From JAAYGD01 sp964609995 (GTDB taxonomy: Bacteria > Bacillota_I > Bacilli_A > RF39 > UBA660), in NCBI GenBank assembly GCA_964609995.1, contig CAZSTI010000014.1, positions 1-21,271 on the forward strand: a DNA stretch of 21,271 nucleotides, written 5' to 3'. The notes under the pieces were generated by a model, which saw only the letters and a list, made by a program, of their open reading frames with translations, ran no database searches and was not told where the DNA came from. A program made the translations under genes and the position numbers. Positions 7,800 to 14,555 of the stretch are shown in pieces (the stretch's first letter is position 1; each line of letters starts with the position of its first letter).

Positions 7800-8088
7800 T
7801 AATATTGTGTTGTTATATGATATTTATGGTAAATTATTAACTGAAAAACAAAGATTATATTTTGAAGAATATTATTTTAAAAATTTGTCTTTATCAGAAA
7901 TAAGTGATACTTATAATATAAGTAGAAATGCAGTGCATAAGCAATTGAAAGTTGTAGAAGAACTTCTAATTAATTATGAGAATCTTTTAAAGATAAATAA
8001 AAAAACTTTATTGATAAATAAAATAATAGAAGATATAAAAGATGAGGATTTAAAAAATATTTTAAGTAAATTAAATGATAGGATGTAG
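7792..8088 (+). CDS. ylxM: YlxM-family putative DNA-binding protein of the SRP operon
   Basis: A 98-residue helix-turn-helix protein. The sequence LTEKQRLYFEEYYFKNLSLS, then SDTYNISRNAVHKQL (about residues 16-50), is the sigma-70 region-4-like HTH of the YlxM/p13 family (UPF0122). Members are nearly always encoded between or beside ftsY and ffh and are thought to modulate SRP in Firmicutes. The start overlaps the end of ftsY by 8 nt, implying translational coupling, and only 3 nt separate it from ffh. The length is close to the family norm of about 100-115. Confidence 0.93.
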   Translation: MNNNIVLLYDIYGKLLTEKQRLYFEEYYFKNLSLSEISDTYNISRNAVHKQLKVVEELLINYENLLKINKKTLLINKIIEDIKDEDLKNILSKLNDRM

Positions 8089-8091
8089 ATT

Positions 8092-9390
8092 ATGTTTGAT
8101 AATTTGAGTGATAGATTACAAAAGGTTGTAAAAAACATTAAAGGTTATGGAAAAATAACTGAAGAAAATATTGGAGATATACTAAGAGAAGTTAGATTAG
8201 TATTACTAGAGGCTGACGTTGATTATACAGTTGTAAAAGAGTTTACTAACAAAGTAAAAGAAGAAGCTTTAGGAATAGATGTTCAAAATAGTTTAAAACC
8301 TAGTGAACTTTTTTTAACAATATTAAAAGAAGAATTGTTAAAATTATTGGGAGAAAATGACTCTAAACTCGTTAATAATAATTTTAATATTGTAATGCTT
8401 ATAGGATTACAAGGAAGTGGTAAAACAACTACAGTAGGAAAACTAGGTAATTTAGTAAGAAAAAAATTAAATAAAAAACCTATTTTTATTGCATGTGATA
8501 TTTATAGACCTGCCGCTATTGAACAATTAAAACAAATAGGAAAAGAATTGGATATATATGTTTATTCTAAAGATTCAAAAGATCCTGTTGATATTGCGGA
8601 AAGTGGTATTAAATATGCAAAAGAAAATGGATATGATTATGTATTTATAGATACTGCTGGTAGACTTCATATAGATGATGAATTAATGAAAGAATTAAAG
8701 AATATTGAATCTAATATATCAATTGATGAAACATTACTTATAATAGATTCTATGATAGGGCAAGATTCAATTAATGTTATTAAGGGATTTAATGATAACT
8801 TGAAAATAAGTGGAGTTGTTTTAACAAAATTTGATGGAGATACAAAAGGTGGAGTTGCTTTATCAGTAAGACATTTAACAAATATTCCTATAAAATATGT
8901 TGGAATTAGTGAAAAAATGGATGGAATAATTGAATTTGATCCTTCAAGAATGATTAGTAGAATATTTAAAGAGGGAGATATACTAAGTTTAATGGAGAAA
9001 GCTGAAGAAGTAATAGACAAAGAAGAAGCTAAAGATTTAGCAAAAAAAATTAATAAAGGAAATTTTAATTTAGAAGACTTCTTATCTCAATTAAAACAAA
9101 TAAAAAAATTGGGGCCATTAGAAAATATTATAAAAATGGTTCCGGGAATGTCTAAATATGGATTAGACAAAGTAAACATTGATCCTAAACAAATGTCTCA
9201 TATTGAAGCTATAATACAATCTATGACACCAAAAGAAAGAAGAAATCCAGATATAATTAAATCAAGTAGAAAACAAAGAATATCAAAAGGTAGTGGAACA
9301 ACTGTTCAGGAAGTAAATAAGTTATTAGATCAATTTGAACAGATGAAAAAAATGATGAAAATGTTTAAAAATGGAAATTTTAAGTTTTAA
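8092..9390 (+). CDS. ffh: signal recognition particle protein Ffh (SRP54)
   Basis: Protein subunit of the SRP; binds signal peptides and 4.5S/scRNA and pairs with FtsY at the membrane. The 432 residues show the N domain (1-85), a G domain with P-loop GLQGSGKTTT (105-114), DTAGR (187-191) and a TKFDG motif, and a methionine-rich M domain from about 295 with GPLENIIKMVPG. SMTPKERRNP and a GSGTTVQEVN segment contact the RNA. The C-terminus is short (EQMKKMMKMFKNGNFKF). It is the third gene of the ftsY operon. The usual Firmicutes continuation (rpsP, rimM, trmD) is missing: a terminator and unrelated minus-strand genes follow. Confidence 0.98.
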   Translation: MFDNLSDRLQKVVKNIKGYGKITEENIGDILREVRLVLLEADVDYTVVKEFTNKVKEEALGIDVQNSLKPSELFLTILKEELLKLLGENDSKLVNNNFNIVMLIGLQGSGKTTTVGKLGNLVRKKLNKKPIFIACDIYRPAAIEQLKQIGKELDIYVYSKDSKDPVDIAESGIKYAKENGYDYVFIDTAGRLHIDDELMKELKNIESNISIDETLLIIDSMIGQDSINVIKGFNDNLKISGVVLTKFDGDTKGGVALSVRHLTNIPIKYVGISEKMDGIIEFDPSRMISRIFKEGDILSLMEKAEEVIDKEEAKDLAKKINKGNFNLEDFLSQLKQIKKLGPLENIIKMVPGMSKYGLDKVNIDPKQMSHIEAIIQSMTPKERRNPDIIKSSRKQRISKGSGTTVQEVNKLLDQFEQMKKMMKMFKNGNFKF

Positions 9391-9424
9391 AAAAAAGAAT
9401 ATATTAATTAATTCTTTTTTTTAT
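9389..9424. terminator. bidirectional terminator between ffh and the peptidase-like gene
   Basis: A-run plus GAAT (9391-9400) and ATTC plus T-run (9411-9420) form a 10-bp AT-rich stem, with poly-T leaving either side. It serves ffh on the plus strand and the converging gene on the minus strand, whose stop codon lies in the loop. Confidence 0.7.
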
Positions 9425-10297
9425 TTCCAATATTTTCTTTTTTGTGCCAATACTATGTTTATTAAAGTTTAATTCTTTTAATATGTTGTCGATATTATAA
9501 TTACTATGAGACAATTCAATCATTTTGTATATATTTATTAAAGAATTAGTTTGTATATACTCTTTATATAATTCATCAGATAATAAATAAGAATATATGT
9601 ATACTAAATTATATTCAAACTCTTTTGAATCTTCTAAGAATTTTTTCTTACTAATATTTGAATAATCATTATATAAGAATAAATTAGTGTAATCTTCTAT
9701 TTCTTCTAATCCCGAGAAAACTAAATTACAACTTTTTTTCTCTTCATTAGAAATATCTAATCTTGGGTATTCTTTATTTAAGTAATCAATTAATAACCTT
9801 GGAAACAATTGAGAAATTGTTTCTGTTTCTAGTTTTTCTTCAATATTATAATTGCTAGAAAAATGGGAATCTATTGCATGCCCAACCTCATGAGAAAGCA
9901 TATGAAGTAAACTTTCGAAGCTATGGCTATTTACAAAAATATTATGAAACTCATTTTGTTCTTTTCTAACTAGTTCAAATAAGTCTATATTTTGTGTTTT
10001 AATTAAATCGAAAAAGAACATTCCTGATTCATCTTTATTGAGATCGTTTTCTATAATTACTGCATCTTTACTAATCATATTATTGAAAACATTTAACATT
10101 TTTGGATCTAATTCTTTTAAAAAATTTCTTATAATATTAATCGCATCTCTATTATTATAAGTATATAATTCTTTTTCACTTTCTTTACACTCAAATCCAT
10201 TTATATTTTTTACAATTCTTTTTATTTGATTACTGTAAAAGTCCGGATGTTTTTGTTTTCTTTTTTCAAATAATTTTAATATTTTTTCTTCTCTCAA
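9404..10297 (-). CDS. putative HExxH metallopeptidase (family member A)
   Basis: A 297-residue protein with no signal peptide or membrane segment, so probably cytoplasmic. LLHMLSHEVGHAIDSHF places a zinc-binding HEVGH at residues 136-140. ETETISQLFPRLLIDYL follows, whose glutamate near 159 is a plausible third ligand, as in gluzincin peptidases such as family M3 (HExxH ... E). Substrate unknown. Its start overlaps the stop of the upstream paralogue by 4 nt, so the two are translationally coupled. It is related to the protein at 12269-13249 by the shared HExxH + (E/D)-(x)-F-P-x-(L/F)-L pattern but lacks that protein's MYxWN opening. Zinc binding is inferred, not shown. Confidence 0.7.
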   Translation of the reverse strand: MREEKILKLFEKRKQKHPDFYSNQIKRIVKNINGFECKESEKELYTYNNRDAINIIRNFLKELDPKMLNVFNNMISKDAVIIENDLNKDESGMFFFDLIKTQNIDLFELVRKEQNEFHNIFVNSHSFESLLHMLSHEVGHAIDSHFSSNYNIEEKLETETISQLFPRLLIDYLNKEYPRLDISNEEKKSCNLVFSGLEEIEDYTNLFLYNDYSNISKKKFLEDSKEFEYNLVYIYSYLLSDELYKEYIQTNSLINIYKMIELSHSNYNIDNILKELNFNKHSIGTKKKILEIKKRIN

Positions 10298-11226
10298 GGT
10301 CTTAATGCTCTTTCTTTTAATATATGTTCTTTATATTGATCTATTCCCTCATCATTATTATTGGCAATGTTCCACAATATACTTCCCTTAGTTCCATGGT
10401 TATTTTCTAAAAAATCATCTACTCTTTTAAAAGAAACATCGATTAAATTATTTGAAAACATAAACAAAGCACAATAGTTTGATGTTATTTGTTTTGGTAT
10501 TTGTTCCTTCTCTTCTTTAGAATATAAAAAATTTTCATCTGATGCTATTTCTTTATTTAATAATAATTTGTTTTCTATAAAATTTGTAATAGTGCTGGTT
10601 ATTTCTTCATTTGATTTTCTATAGTAAAAATCCAACATAGATAATTCTAAAAAAGTAGGGAATGCATCTATTAATAAAATTGCATCTTCTCCAAATTTTT
10701 TATCACTATTAAGAACTTTATACGAATGGCAATGTTTATTTTCATCAATATGAACTTGATATGCATATCCAAATTCTCTAATGAGCATTATTTTCTCGTT
10801 TTCTATATTATTAGAGTTTACATATATAAAATATTCTTTTTTTAAGTCATCTATAAAGTGGGTACTATAATTTTCTTTTTCATTTCTAATTAAATGGAAA
10901 CTATTTTTTTCAATTAACTCAGAAAAAAACTCATAATATTTTTGATTAAATTGTTTTAAAAAGTTAGAAATACTTTCAATTGCGTATGAATGATAGGTAT
11001 CGTCATTTAGATCCATATTATTTTTAGTATTATCAATAAAAGCTGAAGTATCATATTTTACATTATCTTCTTTTTCAAAAGTATTATTTAATATTTTATT
11101 TAGTTTGTCATAAATTGATAAATTGTTTATTAAGTAAATAGCTTCATCTATATTGTTAGAAGCCCAAATTAATTTTTTAATATCAAAAAATCTATTTTTT
11201 ATTTTATCTTCATTCCATCTATACAT
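10294..11226 (-). CDS. metallopeptidase-like protein lacking zinc ligands (family member B, likely pseudoenzyme)
   Basis: A 310-residue soluble protein that starts MYRWNEDKIK, much like the MYTWNIDIIE of the gene at 12269-13249, so the two are paralogues. Where that protein has HELGHYIQ this one reads REFGYAYQ (residues 150-157), so both histidines are lost (to Arg and Tyr). The downstream glutamate position reads DAFPTFLELSMLDFY, i.e. Asp at about 187. With all three ligands changed it should not bind catalytic zinc; a regulatory or binding role is possible. It is the first gene of the pair with the active-looking member A. RBS GAGGA lies at 11231-11235. A minus-strand TTGACA-N16-TATTAT promoter lies just upstream. 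Confidence 0.7.
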   Translation of the reverse strand: MYRWNEDKIKNRFFDIKKLIWASNNIDEAIYLINNLSIYDKLNKILNNTFEKEDNVKYDTSAFIDNTKNNMDLNDDTYHSYAIESISNFLKQFNQKYYEFFSELIEKNSFHLIRNEKENYSTHFIDDLKKEYFIYVNSNNIENEKIMLIREFGYAYQVHIDENKHCHSYKVLNSDKKFGEDAILLIDAFPTFLELSMLDFYYRKSNEEITSTITNFIENKLLLNKEIASDENFLYSKEEKEQIPKQITSNYCALFMFSNNLIDVSFKRVDDFLENNHGTKGSILWNIANNNDEGIDQYKEHILKERALRP

Positions 11227-11246
11227 AGTTCCTCTTTTCTAAGTAT

Positions 11247-11274
11247 ATAATATATCAATATTACATTTTGTCAA
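11247..11274 (-). promoter_or_regulatory. promoter of the B-A peptidase-like pair
   Basis: On the minus strand a perfect TTGACA (11269-11274) lies 16 bp from TATTAT (11247-11252). It is back-to-back with the plus-strand promoter of the large RNA, and the two -35 boxes are only 3 bp apart. Confidence 0.6.
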
Positions 11275-11290
11275 TGTTTTACAAAACATT
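11273..11290. promoter_or_regulatory. perfect palindrome between divergent promoters
   Basis: AATGTTTT-AC-AAAACATT, an exact 8-bp inverted repeat with a 2-bp centre. It covers the RNA promoter's -35 (11278-11283) and touches the peptidase promoter's -35 (11269-11274). This is the expected place and shape of a dimeric repressor or activator site acting on both transcripts. The protein is unknown. Confidence 0.5.
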
Positions 11291-11306
11291 AAAAATATGT
11301 TAATAT
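11278..11306 (+). promoter_or_regulatory. extended -10 promoter of the large RNA
   Basis: TTTACA (11278-11283), 17 bp, then TAATAT (11301-11306) preceded by TG at 11298-11299 (extended -10). Transcription would begin around 11311-11314, just where the paired 5' end of the RNA lies. The same boxes, spacing and downstream ATCGNGGT recur at 13294-13334. Confidence 0.6.
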
Positions 11307-11310
11307 CTAT

Positions 11311-11917
11311 ATCGTGGTGCTGTATCCTAGTAGATTACTTATTTTGAAAAACGGGGTTCAATTAGACCTGTTTAAAGAGCACAACTGTGAAACTTCTGGT
11401 GATTGCCTCTATACGCCCAGTTTGGGGTTTTTGCTGGAAGATTTGAATAAAGGGCCATCATAATGGCATATGTAAGAGGACCCTATATTCTCGGAGACTC
11501 ACGATTGTGTATAGCTTATGAATTTAAGACTATATACGACTTGAGATTAAACCTATTTTGCGGTGAAAAGCTGTGAATAGTGTAGCTTGCCTTGAGCGAA
11601 TATATGGAATTATAGATAGATTTTCTAAGTTTAGGCCAAACTTATTAAGTTATTACTATATGAAATTATATTTGCAAAACAGACTATAAATAAGTATCTT
11701 TGAAGAAAATTCCTAGGCCAGATATCAATTAAAGATTAAAGTGTGTACTAAGTGGCAATCAAGTCATATATGTAGTAATACTATATCTATTCTTTTAAAG
11801 GGGAACCGCAGATTGGTAACAATATGTAAGAATAGGGGAAAACCTACTTGACCTAAGACGCAATATTTCTTTATTTGATTACCACATAAAAATAAGAAGT
11901 ATAAACTTCTTTTTTTT
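11311..11917 (+). ncRNA. large structured noncoding RNA, about 600 nt (ROOL-like candidate or new class)
   Basis: No reading frame of useful length crosses this 689-bp gap in any frame. GC is about 33% by hand count over 11341-11880 (180 of 540), against roughly a fifth in the flanking genes. It has its own promoter and intrinsic terminator. The ends pair: GTGGTG (11314-11319) with TACCAC (11880-11885). Helices I can place: AAACGGG/CCTGTTT (11349-11355/11367-11373), CCAG/CTGG (11417-11420/11434-11437), GCCAT-CATA-ATGGC (11454-11467), AAGCT/AGCTT (11568-11572/11584-11588), AAG..TAGG/CCTACTT (11828-11836/11843-11849). A long-range CTATAC/GTATAG (11409-11414/11509-11514) is possible. I find no RNase P, tmRNA or group II intron signature. 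The size fits ROOL RNAs, known from Firmicutes, phages and rumen bacteria, but I cannot confirm the class. Confidence 0.72.
11894..11917 (+). terminator. terminator of the large RNA (bidirectional)
   Basis: AAGAAGT (11894-11900), loop ATAA, ACTTCTT (11905-11911), then a T-run to 11917. In the minus direction the same stem is followed by ATTTTTATG, so it also ends the converging gene, whose stop codon (11916-11918) overlaps the T-run. Confidence 0.8.
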
Positions 11918-12269
11918 ATTTCATTAATATTTTTTCTTTTACTTTTGATAATAAATCAATTTCTTCTTTTAAAAATATTCCATTAGTTTTTAATCTATAG
12001 GAATTAGAGTAAAGTATATTATCAATCAATACTATAAAAGCTCTAGTTTCAATATTGTGCTTATTTAACATGTAGTTAGTTAATGTATTAGCGCCTCCAA
12101 TACCTCTACACACCCAAATTCCTCCAAAATCACTTTGACCTTCTTTAATTTGATCTTTTTCCAAATAATACCATTCATTAGGAATAAAGGTTAAAATGTT
12201 TGGATTTCTCCTTAAACCCAATGATTTTAATTCTTTTGTAAATACCTTATAATATGTTTTATTATCCAT
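11916..12269 (-). CDS. hypothetical protein, 117 aa, coupled to peptidase-like gene
   Basis: I do not recognise this family. The protein is small, soluble and without a signal peptide. A conserved-looking core, FGGIWVCRGIGGANTLTNYM (about residues 48-67), is followed by hydrophobic strands (TRAFIVLIDNILYSNSYRL) and a charged helical tail, suggesting a small alpha/beta fold. Its ATG shares one base with the stop of the upstream metallopeptidase-like gene (TAATG), and GGTGA serves as RBS, so the two are translated as a pair. The two proteins may act together. The 3' end abuts the terminator of the large RNA on the other strand. Confidence 0.7.
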   Translation of the reverse strand: MDNKTYYKVFTKELKSLGLRRNPNILTFIPNEWYYLEKDQIKEGQSDFGGIWVCRGIGGANTLTNYMLNKHNIETRAFIVLIDNILYSNSYRLKTNGIFLKEEIDLLSKVKEKILMK

Positions 12270-13249
12270 TATTTCACCAACTTTTTAACTATTTCTTCAT
12301 TTTCATTACAAAAAACATCTTGAGATGTTGAATTAACAAATTGTTCTAATGTTCTTATTTTACTGTTTTTTATTAGAGTATCATCTATATTTTTTATAAT
12401 ATTTTTTGTTTTTCTAAAGCAATCTATTGCTTTATATTTACCCAAACAATAAAAAGTTGTTTCATGGAAATATAATAGAGGACCCATCTTACTTTGTTCT
12501 TTTAATCTTTCTATTTTATAATCATCGCTATTAGAGTTATATATATCAAAATATGTTTTTAATAAAGATAACTCATAATTAATATCTGTGATATATCTTT
12601 TTTGAAGAAAAGTATTATTTTCATTTTTTTTATTTAAAAACTTATAATAATATAATTCCAATAAAAATGGAAAAGTTTCGTTATTTGCTAATTCTTTTAA
12701 ATCCTTTTTTTCTTGAATATAATGACCCAGTTCATGAACTAATATATAACTCATAAATTCAATATTTGGAGAAATAACTCCAATATAGTTATTTTGATTA
12801 ATTGAATCTTTTATATAAATTCCTTTTTCAAAATAATCTTTTTTTAATAAAATTTCTTTATTCATAGTTAAATTACTTACTAAATTAGGATCACTAGTAA
12901 ATATTTTTTTAATAAACAAATCTATTGATTCTATTACTTGATTTTCAGAATAATCATGATTAATTATAATTGAATTACAATTGTATTTTCTTTCTTTTTG
13001 ATTTAGTAATTGTTGAAAAATATTAGAATTTAATATATTTGATTTTTTCATATTTTCATTTTCTGTTTTTGCAATGCTTAAAAAATATTCATCTGATTTA
13101 TTGCAATATTCAATGGAATTTACTGGATTTCCTTCAATAAAATCATAAATAAAATCATAATTATCTAAAATTATTTTAGCATGTCTATTATTGTTGTTTA
13201 ATAATCTAATTTTATTTTTCTCAATTATATCTATATTCCAAGTATACAT
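12269..13249 (-). CDS. putative HExxH metallopeptidase (family member C)
   Basis: A 326-residue soluble protein opening MYTWNIDIIE. The zinc-binding motif is VHELGHYIQE, with His 172, Glu 173 and His 176. NNETFPFLLELYYYKFL follows, giving Glu 191 as a plausible third ligand. The HELGHxxQ plus E pattern resembles gluzincins such as M3 oligopeptidases, but the protein is only about half their length and the rest is unfamiliar, so the family is unassigned. RBS GAGGGAT precedes the ATG. A minus-strand TATTAT (13280-13285) with a weak TTGTAA (13304-13309) may be its promoter. It is paralogous to the proteins at 10294-11226 and 9404-10297, on the far side of the large RNA. Confidence 0.72.
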   Translation of the reverse strand: MYTWNIDIIEKNKIRLLNNNNRHAKIILDNYDFIYDFIEGNPVNSIEYCNKSDEYFLSIAKTENENMKKSNILNSNIFQQLLNQKERKYNCNSIIINHDYSENQVIESIDLFIKKIFTSDPNLVSNLTMNKEILLKKDYFEKGIYIKDSINQNNYIGVISPNIEFMSYILVHELGHYIQEKKDLKELANNETFPFLLELYYYKFLNKKNENNTFLQKRYITDINYELSLLKTYFDIYNSNSDDYKIERLKEQSKMGPLLYFHETTFYCLGKYKAIDCFRKTKNIIKNIDDTLIKNSKIRTLEQFVNSTSQDVFCNENEEIVKKLVK

Positions 13250-13293
13250 TATCCCTCACAAATTGTTTTTTATACTAACATAATATATATAAA

Positions 13294-13322
13294 TTTACAA
13301 TAATTACAAAACGTGATAATAT
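13294..13322 (+). promoter_or_regulatory. extended -10 promoter of the membrane protein gene
   Basis: TTTACA (13294-13299), 17 bp, TAATAT (13317-13322) with TG at 13314-13315. Four bases further comes ATCGAGGT (13327-13334). Boxes, spacing and the downstream octamer match the large-RNA promoter (ATCGTGGT at 11311-11318). Confidence 0.6.
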
Positions 13323-13338
13323 TTAAATCGAGGTATAT

Positions 13339-13854
13339 ATGAAAAAAAATAGATATAAATGGGTACTTTTTGTTACTTTTTTATCATTCACAATTACAAT
13401 AGTTTTTTCTATTTTATCAGATTTTGTTTTATCTAAAACTGGATTAATAATAGGAATATTTATTATACTCGCATTTGTATTGCTTGGTGTATTATTTGAT
13501 ATGATAGGAGTAGCTGTAGCATCCGCTACTGATAGATCATTTCATGCGATGGCATCTAAGAAGATAAAGAGTACAGATACCGCAAAAAATCTAATAAAAA
13601 ATTCAGCAAAAGTATCTTCTATATGTAACGACGTTATTGGAGATGTTTGTAATATAATGAGTGGTACTGCAACGGTTGTAGTATCCAATAATATATCAAC
13701 AAACTATGATTTAAATCACACAGTTGTACTATTAATTATTACCAGTATTGTAGCGTCTCTTACTATAGGATTAAAAGCTTGGGGAAAAGATATAGCTTTA
13801 AAACAAAAAGATACTATAATAATGAAAACTGCTAAAATATTAAATAAAAAATAG
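13339..13854 (+). CDS. integral membrane protein, CorB/DUF21-like
   Basis: 171 residues with hydrophobic segments at about 9-30, 34-58 and 127-146 and a weaker one near 107-118. The middle, FDMIGVAVASATDRSFHAMA followed by NLIKNSAKVSSICNDVIGDV, resembles the transmembrane DUF21 domain of CNNM/CorB proteins (magnesium efflux and related roles). The CBS and CorC domains of full-length members are absent, so a transport function is not established. The RBS GAGGT lies about 5 nt before the ATG. A two-component system with a separate promoter follows downstream. Confidence 0.65.
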   Translation: MKKNRYKWVLFVTFLSFTITIVFSILSDFVLSKTGLIIGIFIILAFVLLGVLFDMIGVAVASATDRSFHAMASKKIKSTDTAKNLIKNSAKVSSICNDVIGDVCNIMSGTATVVVSNNISTNYDLNHTVVLLIITSIVASLTIGLKAWGKDIALKQKDTIIMKTAKILNKK

Positions 13855-13858
13855 ATTT

Positions 13859-13889
13859 TCATATTTCTATCACATTCTGTCCTTATAAT
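13859..13889 (+). promoter_or_regulatory. autoregulated promoter of the two-component operon
   Basis: TCATATTTCTATCACATT (13859-13876), then TATAAT (13884-13889). The 18-mer contains TCATA and TCACA repeated at an 11-bp period, the typical layout of OmpR/PhoB-family direct-repeat sites, and there is no good -35 box. The same 18-mer precedes the small secreted protein gene downstream of this operon. Confidence 0.65.
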
Positions 13890-13907
13890 TAATTAGAGGT
13901 GATGTCA

Positions 13908-14555
13908 ATGAAAATACTAGTAGTTGATGATGATAAGAATATTAGAAAAATTATTAAAGAATATGCATCTCTTGAAAAACATATTGTAATTGAAGCACAC
14001 GATGGTTTGAGTTCTTTTAGAGCGCTCAAAGAAAATGAAGTTGATTTAATAATATTAGATATAATGCTTCCAGATATGAGTGGATATGATATCGCAAAAA
14101 AGATATTGCTTGAAATAGATATTCCTATATTAATGCTATCTGCTAAGAGTGAAATTGATGATAAATTAGAAGGATTTAAGTCTGGTGCTGTTGATTACAT
14201 GACTAAACCTTTTAGTCCTAAAGAGTTGATGGCTAGACTAAAAGTTATACAGACAAAAAGAAACTCCAATATATATAAAATTGAAGGAATTACAATAGAT
14301 AGAAATTCAAAAAAAATATATGTTGATAATAAAGAAATTAATATGACTTTAAAAGAATATGAATTATTAGATTATTTTGTTAATAATAAAAATATTTTAT
14401 TAAATCGAGACACTATATTAAATAATGTTTGGGGAAACGATTTTTATGGTACTGATAGAACAATAGATACTCACGTTAAGATGATTAGAAAGAAACTTGG
14501 AAAATATAATAAACATATTATTACAGTAAGGGGAGAAGGTTATAGATTTGAGTGA
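13908..14555 (+). CDS. OmpR-family response regulator
   Basis: Transcription factor of 215 residues. The receiver domain (1-115) has the acidic pair at 7-9, phospho-acceptor Asp 51 in ILDIMLPDMSG, Ser 78 and Lys 100 in YMTKPFSPKEL. The winged-helix effector (about 122-215) ends with NNVWGNDFYGTDRTIDTHV and a VRGEGYRFE tail, typical of OmpR/PhoB members. I place the start at the ATG 13908 because GAGGT (13896-13900) is 7 nt upstream; a GTG at 13899 and an ATG at 13902 fall inside or too near the RBS. The gene overlaps the kinase by 8 nt. The stimulus is unknown. The direct-repeat box in its promoter suggests autoregulation. Confidence 0.95.
   Translation: MKILVVDDDKNIRKIIKEYASLEKHIVIEAHDGLSSFRALKENEVDLIILDIMLPDMSGYDIAKKILLEIDIPILMLSAKSEIDDKLEGFKSGAVDYMTKPFSPKELMARLKVIQTKRNSNIYKIEGITIDRNSKKIYVDNKEINMTLKEYELLDYFVNNKNILLNRDTILNNVWGNDFYGTDRTIDTHVKMIRKKLGKYNKHIITVRGEGYRFE

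Noticed and set aside
11311..11917. RNase P RNA, tmRNA or a group II intron
   Set aside because: I find no GAGGAAAGTCC-type P4 core, no tRNA-like 3' end with CCA or tag reading frame, and no GTGYG start with a domain V hairpin. Length and end structure also differ.
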